62,277 bases of DNA. It comes from UBA12567 sp964598425. GTDB taxonomy: Bacteria; Planctomycetota; Phycisphaerae; Phycisphaerales; SM1A02. The position numbers were made by a program, and so were the translations under genes. Numbering within the stretch: position 1 is the stretch's first letter; each line of letters begins with the position of its first letter. Positions 16,673-24,305 of the stretch are shown in pieces. Under the pieces are notes generated by a model. It saw only the letters and a program-made list of their open reading frames with translations. It was not told where the DNA came from and searched no databases. The DNA lies in assembly GCA_964598425.1 (NCBI GenBank), contig CAZRBV010000015.1, positions 1 through 62,277 of the forward strand. Reading direction: 5' to 3'.

Positions 16673-18016
16673 ATGGCAGCAGTTGATTCATCGGTGATGC
16701 GCTCCGTGCTGGAGCATTTGTGGGAGCATGCTCCCTCAATCTGTCGCCACTGGTTTCATGACATCGAAGCCGTTGATGTAGATGCCGGAACAATCCGATT
16801 TGTCGTCCGGGAATCCGTACAACTTCGATATCTGCAGCGATCCTGCACAGAACCATTCACCGAAGCAACCCAGTCTGCCACTGGTCGATTGCTTGGTGTT
16901 GAGTTCATCACACAGGACGACCTCGCGACGTCTCCACCACAGGAGATCATCTCCGGAAGCACATCTCGCGCAGAGATTGATCTCGATGGAGAGATGGTTC
17001 TCTCCCCTGACTACACCTTCGAATCCTTCGTCGTCGGTCCGGATAATCGACTTGCTCACGCTGCGTCGATGGCCGTCTCACAACAGCCCGGTCGCGCGTA
17101 CAACCCGTTCTTTGTGCATGGTGGCGTCGGGCTTGGGAAAACGCATCTGCTTCAGGCGATCTGCCAGCGGGCCATGCAACATCGCCCCGACATGCGAATC
17201 TACTACACGTCCTGTAATGCATTCATGAACGAGTTTCTTGAGTCAGTACAGCGGGGCGAAATGCATGAGTTCCGACATCGATTCCGGAACTACGACCTGC
17301 TTGTTGTCGACGACATCCACGACCTCTCAAACCGGGGTCAGTCACAGGAAGAGTTCTTCCACACCTTTAACGCCTTGTATCAGGCTGGCCGACAAGTCGT
17401 CCTCAGTTCAGATGCGGCGCCAAGCGAGATTCCCGATCTCGAAGAGCGACTGACAAGCCGCTTCGGGTGTGGTCTGGTCGCCAACATTGAACGGCCGTGC
17501 TATGAAACACGTGTAGCTATTGTGAAGTCAAAGGCCGCCCTGCGGTCGCTTGCCATTCCCGAAGACGTCGCTGGATACATCGCCGCCCGAATCGATACCA
17601 ATATCCGCGAAATCGAGGGTGCACTCACGAAAATTCAGACTCTCGCCATGCTTGACGGGTCCCCGATTGACTTGAGCCTGGCGAAGCGATCTGTGGGCGA
17701 ACAGCTCAAGACCAATGGCTCAACCCAGCTGTCCATTCAGGACATCCTGGACACCGTGTCGGGCTACTACGGCCTCAAGCTGACCGAATTGCTCTCGAAG
17801 CGACGCCACAAAAGTGTGTCGCTCCCGAGGCAAATCGGCATGTATCTGGCGAGAAAGCACACACGATTCAGCCTTGGAGAGATCGGTGGGTACTTTGGTG
17901 GTCGCGACCACACGACCGTAATGCATGCCGTGAAGTCGATCGATGGCCGCAGGGTCGGCGACAACCGCCTCGACCAAGACATCGTCCAACTGGAGTCAGT
18001 CCTCCTGGAAGACTGA
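16673..18016 (+). CDS. dnaA: Chromosomal replication initiator DnaA
   Basis: Binds DnaA boxes at oriC and opens the origin in an ATP-dependent way. 447 residues. Domain I covers about 1-80; the AAA+ domain has Walker A GGVGLGKT (150-157), Walker B LLVVDDIHDL (209-218) and sensor residues. Domain IV carries the DNA-binding signature around 377-419, including RRHKSVSLPRQIGMYLARKHT and GGRDHTTVMHA. ATG 16673 has GGGAAGAGAG upstream. No dnaN or recF is adjacent, and I see no DnaA-box cluster on either side. It is followed by a 320-base gap before the convergent trpD. Confidence 0.95.
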   Translation: MAAVDSSVMRSVLEHLWEHAPSICRHWFHDIEAVDVDAGTIRFVVRESVQLRYLQRSCTEPFTEATQSATGRLLGVEFITQDDLATSPPQEIISGSTSRAEIDLDGEMVLSPDYTFESFVVGPDNRLAHAASMAVSQQPGRAYNPFFVHGGVGLGKTHLLQAICQRAMQHRPDMRIYYTSCNAFMNEFLESVQRGEMHEFRHRFRNYDLLVVDDIHDLSNRGQSQEEFFHTFNALYQAGRQVVLSSDAAPSEIPDLEERLTSRFGCGLVANIERPCYETRVAIVKSKAALRSLAIPEDVAGYIAARIDTNIREIEGALTKIQTLAMLDGSPIDLSLAKRSVGEQLKTNGSTQLSIQDILDTVSGYYGLKLTELLSKRRHKSVSLPRQIGMYLARKHTRFSLGEIGGYFGGRDHTTVMHAVKSIDGRRVGDNRLDQDIVQLESVLLED

Positions 18017-18336
18017 ACGGCGCCCCACACACTGCCACATGTGCTGTATAGGCGGTGAGCGACCTGTCGTTTCTGTCCTCTTGAAGTAGTCGTTGGTGAC
18101 AGATGTGCTGGCACAATGAACTCGGTTGAAACCGATCTGTCGGGTCCGTGGTTTGTTCGGAGCCATTATGAATGGAAGAGAATGGCTACATGACAGGTTG
18201 TGCCCGGTGATGTCTCGTGCCTAAGGCGCTTGATCACATAAGGTTCGGTCTTGTAGTTGTGTGGCATCCACAACCGACAGGGACATTACTGGGAGGGAAG
18301 AGAGAAAAAGTCATTGGGGCACATACACAGCCAACG
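18017..18336. other. 320-base gap with several inverted repeats
   Basis: There is no gene here on either strand. It contains at least four inverted repeats: TCGGTT/AACCGA at 18122-18135, CCATT/AATGG at 18163-18175, GTTGTG/CACAAC at 18256-18274, and a long-range pair CTGTCGG (18137-18143) with CCGACAG (18274-18280). These could fold into one branched RNA or be coincidence. I looked for DnaA boxes (TTATCCACA and close variants) because dnaA is adjacent and found none within one mismatch. It does not match the tmRNA, 6S, RNase P or SRP RNA core motifs I know. Confidence 0.5.
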
Positions 18337-19377
18337 TCACCGACTCCTGCTGACCTCACCCAACATTGACAGGCTGTTCATCGCGGATCCACTTTCGATG
18401 GATTCCCGGCTCCGCTCAACTCCATCAGCGAGCGATTCAACGGTTCCACTCGCCAGAATGGCCGCGGCTGCATTGATCAGCACCATGTCCAGCGGGGCCC
18501 CCCTCTCGGACCCGTCCAGAACACTTCGGATGAGTACGGTGGCGTGATCCAGGTCGCGAGCCGTGACAGCCTCGATCGGATGCGTCCTGAGCCCGACGTC
18601 TTCGGGGCTCACGACCTGCTCTTCAACGTGCCCATCCACCAGCTGCCAGATCGTGGTTGGTGCTGAGATCGATATCTCATCCAGCCCGTCATGTGAGTGG
18701 GCCACGAGGGCCCGCTGAGAGCCCAGCGTACGCAGGGCGGCGGCCACTCGCTCTCCGTAGCGGTGGTCCCACACGCCAAGCAGCTGCCTGGTGGCGGCTG
18801 CTGGATTCGTAAGTGGTCCAAGGAGGTTGAAAATGGTCGGGAATCCAAGTGATCGTCGGATCGGTACCACGTGCCTGGTTGCTGGATGATGATGAATAGC
18901 GAAGCAGAAGCAGATGCCGGCCATTTCCAGGCACCGGCCCTGGGTCTCCGGGGGTGCATCAATGTCCACTCCGAGTCCCGCGAGCACTTCTGCCGAGCCA
19001 CGGCCTGTTCTTGACCGATTCCCGTGCTTGGCGACGGGAATACCGGCTCCAGCCGCAACGATTCCAGCCGCTGTTGACACATTGAAGGTCTTCGGTGCAC
19101 CGCCCGTTCCGGCGGTGTCAACGATGGTATGCGGATCGACCGAAGTCGGAATCGCTGTGACGTGCGAGCGCATGACCCCGGCTGCTGCTGCGAGTTCTTC
19201 GGCTTCAGGACCTCGAAGTGCGATGATGGTGAGTATCGCAGCGATCTGAGTTGGTTCGACCGATCCGGTCATCATCGCCTCGAACAGGTCGGTTGTTGTT
19301 GATGGATCAAGACACTCGCCGTTGAAGAGCGACTCAAGCACGTCTTTGGCGTCCCAGCGTTCAGTGTCTGATTTCAT
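18337..19377 (-). CDS. trpD: Anthranilate phosphoribosyltransferase
   Basis: Transfers phosphoribosyl from PRPP to anthranilate, the second step of tryptophan synthesis. 346 residues, the normal length. It shows the PRPP/Mg site DTAGTGG (87-93), the KHGNRS loop (117-122) and NLLGPLTNPAAATRQLLGV. The ATG at 19377 gives the usual family N-terminus; a longer reading overlaps the divergent lgt gene. No other trp gene is nearby in this window. Confidence 0.94.
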   Translation of the reverse strand: MKSDTERWDAKDVLESLFNGECLDPSTTTDLFEAMMTGSVEPTQIAAILTIIALRGPEAEELAAAAGVMRSHVTAIPTSVDPHTIVDTAGTGGAPKTFNVSTAAGIVAAGAGIPVAKHGNRSRTGRGSAEVLAGLGVDIDAPPETQGRCLEMAGICFCFAIHHHPATRHVVPIRRSLGFPTIFNLLGPLTNPAAATRQLLGVWDHRYGERVAAALRTLGSQRALVAHSHDGLDEISISAPTTIWQLVDGHVEEQVVSPEDVGLRTHPIEAVTARDLDHATVLIRSVLDGSERGAPLDMVLINAAAAILASGTVESLADGVERSRESIESGSAMNSLSMLGEVSRSR

Positions 19378-19449
19378 GAACTCGCTCCATACCGCCGCGA
19401 CTTCAGACCATTCGTGGTACAACCGTCGCCCACGAAGCGGGTCCTCACC

Positions 19450-20448
19450 ATGTATGTGACATACTTCATCGCTGAATCGTACTTGCACCGCCTCAATCCG
19501 GTTGCCATCCCGTTGTCATCGGACTGGGGAATTCGGTGGTATGGGCTCGCGTATCTGGCAGGTTTTGTTATTGCGTGGCTCTTCATTCGCTGGATGGCGA
19601 AATCCGGTCGGTCATTGGTCCCAGAGGCGGCCGTGAGTGATCTCGTGGTGTATTGCGTGATTGGCGTGCTGGTGGGCGGTCGGCTCGGGTATGCATTCTT
19701 CTATCGGCCAGAGATTCTCATATCGTTCTCAGCGAGTCCGCCATGGTGGGAACTGTTGGCGATACATCGGGGTGGAATGGCCAGCCACGGCGGGATCATT
19801 GGCGTCGTGGTGGCCATGGTTCTGTTCGCTCGGAGGCATGCGCTTCCACCGCTCCACCTGGTGGATCTGGTTGCTGTTGCAGCGTGCCCAGGCCTCTTTT
19901 TGGGTCGCCTCGCCAACTTCATCAATGGAGAACTCTGGGGAAAGAAGCTCTCCGATGCCATGCAGATTGATCCACCGTGGTGGAGCGTGAAATACCCCGC
20001 TGAGGTTCATCTCGGAACAGTCGACCTTTCAAGCGCACAGACAATTCTCGGCGGAAACGAAACGATACACGAGGCTGTTGTTCTTGCGCTGCAGGATGGC
20101 AATCCAGAAGTTGTGGATGCTGTTGTTCCTCATCTCACCGCCTGGTGGCCTTCCCAACTCGTTCAGGCTGTGAGTGACGGACCGGTACTGCTGGCGATTC
20201 TCATTCTTGTGTGGTGGCGGCCTCGCAAACCAGGAATCGTTGGCGGCGCGTTTCTCGTGGGATATGGAGCCCTTCGCGTGTTAACTGAGGTGGTCCGTCA
20301 ACCGGATGAGGGCGTTGCCCTGATCTTTGGGTTGCAGCGTGGCCAACTCTTGAGTGTGGCCATGATTCTTATGGGAGTTGTCATGGTGATGATCTGTACT
20401 CGGCGCGTGGTACCGCCTGTTGGCGGGATTGGCACCTCACATTCCTGA
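19450..20448 (+). CDS. lgt: Prolipoprotein diacylglyceryl transferase
   Basis: Moves diacylglyceryl from phosphatidylglycerol to the lipobox cysteine of prolipoproteins in the inner membrane. 332 residues with about seven membrane helices. It has the catalytic-region motif RGGMASHGGIIG and the signature GRLANFINGELWG. A roughly 50-residue insertion (about 175-230) separates the signature from the last helices. ATG 19450 was chosen by family fit. It matters here because at least six lipoproteins are encoded in this window. Its end overlaps the convergent holB by 12 bases. Confidence 0.93.
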   Translation: MYVTYFIAESYLHRLNPVAIPLSSDWGIRWYGLAYLAGFVIAWLFIRWMAKSGRSLVPEAAVSDLVVYCVIGVLVGGRLGYAFFYRPEILISFSASPPWWELLAIHRGGMASHGGIIGVVVAMVLFARRHALPPLHLVDLVAVAACPGLFLGRLANFINGELWGKKLSDAMQIDPPWWSVKYPAEVHLGTVDLSSAQTILGGNETIHEAVVLALQDGNPEVVDAVVPHLTAWWPSQLVQAVSDGPVLLAILILVWWRPRKPGIVGGAFLVGYGALRVLTEVVRQPDEGVALIFGLQRGQLLSVAMILMGVVMVMICTRRVVPPVGGIGTSHS

Positions 20449-21522
20449 GTGGCGTGCTGATAACGCTGCCCACTCGGCGGTCAATCCATCGAGAACATGC
20501 TTAAGATTGAGACCAGCCTGCAACTGTTGCTCACATTCAGCTACACGATCAATCACGGAACAATGCATTGACATGGCCCCCCGAGACGTCGCTTCACGGA
20601 GTGCGATCCGTTCATGCCGTCCGATGATCCGAAGAAGTGTTTCACACGCTTCGAGGTTTGCGGCGCTCTTGCTGGCGCGAGGGTTGTCGGACACCACGGC
20701 TTTGGCATACGCGTCGATCCGCTCTGCCATGTCGGTGGCTGCCGACCCCGACCATCGACCGCGGTTCAGGTCGTTGAGCAGTGGATCGAGACACTGAATC
20801 CAATCCAATGCGTTTCGTTCCAAAGCCAGCGATGCCATGCCGGGCGAACCTTCAGCGAAATCGAGAGTCATCTCAATATCAGCCTCTTCAATGTCCAGAG
20901 ACCCGGATCGCAGCCACTGCTGCATTTCATCTGGATCAAGTGGGGACATAGCCAGATGTTGGCACCGGCTCCAAATGGTTGGCAGGAGCCGTTCTGGTCG
21001 GCTCGTGACGAGAAAGAGGTACGTTTCTGGCGATGGTTCTTCCAGCGTCTTCAGTAATGCGTTTTGGCCAGAAGCATCCAGCAATTCTGCCTCATCAATG
21101 ATGAAGACTTTGCGTTTTGCAAGAGCGGGTGTTCGATATGCGGCCGCTTCATGGACCCTGCCGTCAGATGTTCTTCCTCCGAGCATTGTTTCTCGAAGCA
21201 GGTCCAGCGGAATGTTCATTTGTTTGCGTTCACGAAGGCTTGGGTTGCTGCTCTGCGCTGCAAGTCTTCGATGAATGACATGAAGATCAGGGTGGCTCTT
21301 CGAGGTGAGTAATCTTCCACAGTTCGAATCTGACCGTACACCCGATCCAAGTGTGGAGGCATCCACATCGTCCTGGATCAACACAGCCCCGACCTCTTGA
21401 GCCAAAAGACATTTTCCGATACCGATTGGTCCGGAGAAAATCCATGCGTGATGCATGCGTCCAGCGGTGAGCGCTGCCTGGAGCGTCTGAATGGCGTCGG
21501 TATGTCCGAAGACGGGAGGCAT
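20437..21522 (-). CDS. holB: DNA polymerase III subunit delta'
   Basis: A clamp-loader subunit of 361 residues. It has AAA+ features: HAWIFSGPIGIGKCLLAQEVG (degenerate Walker A), VFIIDEAELLDASGQNALLKTLEEP (Walker B and sensor region) and the SRC motif in IWSRCQHL. As in other delta' proteins the P-loop is probably weak or inactive, and there is a C-terminal helical collar domain. A longer reading from 21657 was rejected, because MPPVFGHTDAIQTL is the usual N-terminus and the extra residues run into the divergent comEC gene. Confidence 0.9.
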   Translation of the reverse strand: MPPVFGHTDAIQTLQAALTAGRMHHAWIFSGPIGIGKCLLAQEVGAVLIQDDVDASTLGSGVRSDSNCGRLLTSKSHPDLHVIHRRLAAQSSNPSLRERKQMNIPLDLLRETMLGGRTSDGRVHEAAAYRTPALAKRKVFIIDEAELLDASGQNALLKTLEEPSPETYLFLVTSRPERLLPTIWSRCQHLAMSPLDPDEMQQWLRSGSLDIEEADIEMTLDFAEGSPGMASLALERNALDWIQCLDPLLNDLNRGRWSGSAATDMAERIDAYAKAVVSDNPRASKSAANLEACETLLRIIGRHERIALREATSRGAMSMHCSVIDRVAECEQQLQAGLNLKHVLDGLTAEWAALSARHSGM

Positions 21523-21617
21523 CCGGGCAGTATCGCACGAATTGCCTTGCGTTTTGGCAGGATCCACAGAAGAGGCTTCGTCAGCAGAGAGTATGCCCCG
21601 ATTCTGCATGGCGCACA

Positions 21618-23135
21618 TTGCGAGTCGGTGTTCCCCAGACATCGGGGCTGATTCCATGGGTGGCCGCTGCCTGGTTGGCGGGATCCATCCTTGGATACAC
21701 CATCGATCTGCCGTGGTGGATGTGGTACACGGTGCTCCTGCTGGGTACGCCGTGGTGGGTCATGTCCATCCAATCAGGCCGGCTGGTGTTGTTCTGCTGC
21801 GTCTTGCTGGCAATCACACTTCTGGCAGGCGGGAGGTCTGCGGCAGCTCGTCAGGTGCTCTCTTCCGATCACATTCTTCACTATCTAGGATCAGAACGGG
21901 CTGGGCCGGTTGAACTTCGGGTGATGATTGAGGGCGAGTTTGGCAGTGCCACGCTGTGCAACATCAACAGCGTGAAGCATCTTGGAGCGTGGATACCGAG
22001 TAGTGGATCGGCTGTGTTGATTGGCGCACCAGCGTGGATCGAGCCCAATCAGACTGTGCAGTGTTTGGCGCGGTTTCGAGTATCCAGGAACGAGAATACA
22101 CAGCAGCAGTTGAGATTGTTTATCGTTGATCCGTTCCATGTTCTTCTACTCACACCACCATCCAGAATTGCTCGGATTGCAAACACAACGCGAGCGTTGG
22201 CACATGCAGCTTTGGTATCTGGACCAAACCATTCAATAGAGTCCAATTCATTAGTGTTGGCGATTGTCATGGGCGCCCGTCAGCACGATTGGGATGAAGT
22301 TGCAGATCCGTTTCAACGTACGGGTACAGCTCACCTTCTGGCGGTGAGCGGTCTCCATCTGGCCATAGTGTGTTGGTTTGTGTTTTGTCTTGCTCGTGTA
22401 GTCGGTATGCCACCCCGAGCAGCCGCGCTTCTATCCGTGATCGTGATACTCATGATGCTTCTATTGATCACCATTCGCACGCCAATACTGAGATCTGCCG
22501 TCATGGCCACAACAGGTGCAGTTCTACTTGGAATCCGCTGGAGAATCTCAGCTGGAACAACCTTGTCAATCGCTGTCATTCTTGTGCTGTACAGCAACCC
22601 ACTGGCAATCCTCAGACCGGGCTTTCAACTGAGCTTTGCAGTTGTTGCTGCGCTCATCTGGCTGCTTCCGGCCTGGTCATCCCGGTCTACTCAAGATGGT
22701 CAGACGATGAGTTGGTGGGCGTCGTCGCTTCGTGCGGCGACCGTTGCATGGTCCATCGCAACACCGATCTCCATGTACCACTTTGGGATGTACAGTGTTC
22801 TGGGAATACCGGCCACGTTGTTGCTGACCCCCGTCATGGCATCTGTGCTACTTCTTGGCTACACCAAACTCATGTGTGTCTGGTTGACTCCAGTAAGTAT
22901 GGGAGTCGACTATCTGCTTGATTTCGTCTCATGGTTGCTGTGGACGCTTGTCAATGTATTGGCCGGTATCCCCGGTGCGGGCCTGCTGTGTGGCTCGATC
23001 GGCTGGTATTCCGTTCTTCTTGTGGAGGCTGCCACCATTGTGTTCTTTGTGGCGAAGCCTGGTGCTGTGTGGAGATGGTCTGGCTTGTGTGTGCTTCTGT
23101 GGTGGATCACAGTTCTTCTCGTACCCATACACTGA
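21618..23135 (+). CDS. comEC: ComEC/Rec2-family membrane protein without MBL domain
   Basis: 505 residues with about ten membrane helices. It has an N-terminal soluble insert (about 95-180) of the DUF4131 type and the competence-domain hallmark HLLAVSGLHLA (239-249). In the typical ComEC the membrane part is followed by a metallo-beta-lactamase-like domain of about 250 residues; here the protein ends soon after the last helix. The start is uncertain: TTG at 21618 is used, but there is no clear ribosome site and a GTG in WVAAAW is possible. It may carry DNA across the inner membrane in transformation (family role). No other competence gene is seen. The next gene starts on the last base of its stop codon. 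Confidence 0.82.
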   Translation: MRVGVPQTSGLIPWVAAAWLAGSILGYTIDLPWWMWYTVLLLGTPWWVMSIQSGRLVLFCCVLLAITLLAGGRSAAARQVLSSDHILHYLGSERAGPVELRVMIEGEFGSATLCNINSVKHLGAWIPSSGSAVLIGAPAWIEPNQTVQCLARFRVSRNENTQQQLRLFIVDPFHVLLLTPPSRIARIANTTRALAHAALVSGPNHSIESNSLVLAIVMGARQHDWDEVADPFQRTGTAHLLAVSGLHLAIVCWFVFCLARVVGMPPRAAALLSVIVILMMLLLITIRTPILRSAVMATTGAVLLGIRWRISAGTTLSIAVILVLYSNPLAILRPGFQLSFAVVAALIWLLPAWSSRSTQDGQTMSWWASSLRAATVAWSIATPISMYHFGMYSVLGIPATLLLTPVMASVLLLGYTKLMCVWLTPVSMGVDYLLDFVSWLLWTLVNVLAGIPGAGLLCGSIGWYSVLLVEAATIVFFVAKPGAVWRWSGLCVLLWWITVLLVPIH

Positions 23136-24295
23136 TGCCCATGCTGATATACGCACTCATATCAATCCTGATGCTGTCACATGAATCGGAGAAGTCTTGC
23201 GCTATTCCAGACATTGAGATTGTTCCAGCGCTTCGCGGACGAACGTACCGAGAGCCGGTACAGGTGCTCTCTATTCCAGGCGACACAGAAGCCGTTGCGG
23301 TTGTAGAGCGGTCCGGTCGAATACTCCGCGCTTCCTTTCAGGACGAAGACGATCAGATACTGATGGACTTTCGTGGAAACGTATCTACGCGCAATAGTGA
23401 GGAAGGTGTTCTCTCGTTGGCGTTCGATCCAAAATGGGAAGAGAGCGGCGTGTGTTATGTGTATCGATCTCTCAAGAAACCTCGAAGAGCAGTTCTTGCA
23501 CGATTCACTCGAACCGATGCAGGCGCTGCTATCGACACTTCAACCGAACAGGTGTTGCTGACCGTGAAGCAGCCGTATGGAAACCACAACGGTGGGACAG
23601 TTCTCTTTGGGCCCGATGGTATGTTGTACCTCTCAATCGGTGATGGTGGAAGTGCCAATGATCCTCATGGACACGGGCAAAACACGAACAGTCTGCTTGG
23701 CACCATTGTCCGGATAGACGTATCCAAATCAACACCCGATAAGCCGTACACCATTCCGAGAGACAACCCATTTTGTGATCAAGAGGATGCGCGGCCGGAG
23801 ATTTGGGCATACGGTCTTCGAAATGTCTGGCGAATGTCATTCGATCCTGCGACAGGTGAGTTGTGGGCAGGCGATGTGGGCCAAAATGCGTGGGAGGAGA
23901 TCGACATTGTTTCCCGCGGTGGAAACTATGGGTGGAATATCCGGGAAGGTCGACACGGGTTTCGCGCATCACCGGACGATGAATCCAAGGTGTTGATCGA
24001 GCCCGTGATTGAATATGGTCGAGATCTTGGTGGATCGGTGACCGGTGGCGCGGTGTACCGCGGTGATGCGTTTCCTGCCATGCGGGGCGTGTACGTGTAT
24101 GGCGACTATATGAGCGGCCGGCTCTGGGGGGCATGCCGAAGTGATGATGGTCAGGTGCACACCAGGGAATTGACAGGAAAGCGGAGGCTCTTTCCAAGTT
24201 CGTTTGGAGTTGGTCCTGATGGCGCCATCCTCATGTGCGCATTCTCAGGCCCCTATCAGCGGACTGGAGAGATTGTTCGGTTGCAACCAAAGTAG
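23135..24295 (+). CDS. PQQ-dependent sugar dehydrogenase-like beta-propeller protein
   Basis: 386 residues, secreted: a hydrophobic start (about 1-20) then a six-bladed beta-propeller of the Gdh/HHIP family. Typical motifs are GVLSLAFDP, NHNGGTVLFGPDGMLYLSIGDGG, WAYGLRNVWRMSFDP and WAGDVGQNAWEEIDI. Related enzymes oxidise aldoses with PQQ and calcium, passing electrons to an acceptor; many family members are untested. No PQQ synthesis genes are in the window. It begins with ATG overlapping the comEC stop (TGATG), suggesting coupling, and is convergent with the VKOR fusion gene (10 bases between stops). Confidence 0.85.
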   Translation: MPMLIYALISILMLSHESEKSCAIPDIEIVPALRGRTYREPVQVLSIPGDTEAVAVVERSGRILRASFQDEDDQILMDFRGNVSTRNSEEGVLSLAFDPKWEESGVCYVYRSLKKPRRAVLARFTRTDAGAAIDTSTEQVLLTVKQPYGNHNGGTVLFGPDGMLYLSIGDGGSANDPHGHGQNTNSLLGTIVRIDVSKSTPDKPYTIPRDNPFCDQEDARPEIWAYGLRNVWRMSFDPATGELWAGDVGQNAWEEIDIVSRGGNYGWNIREGRHGFRASPDDESKVLIEPVIEYGRDLGGSVTGGAVYRGDAFPAMRGVYVYGDYMSGRLWGACRSDDGQVHTRELTGKRRLFPSSFGVGPDGAILMCAFSGPYQRTGEIVRLQPK

Positions 24296-24305
24296 CACCC
24301 GGTAT

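Noticed and set aside
18017..18336. Origin of replication next to dnaA
   Set aside because: No cluster of TTATCCACA-type boxes or AT-rich unwinding stretch is visible; kept only as a structured gap.
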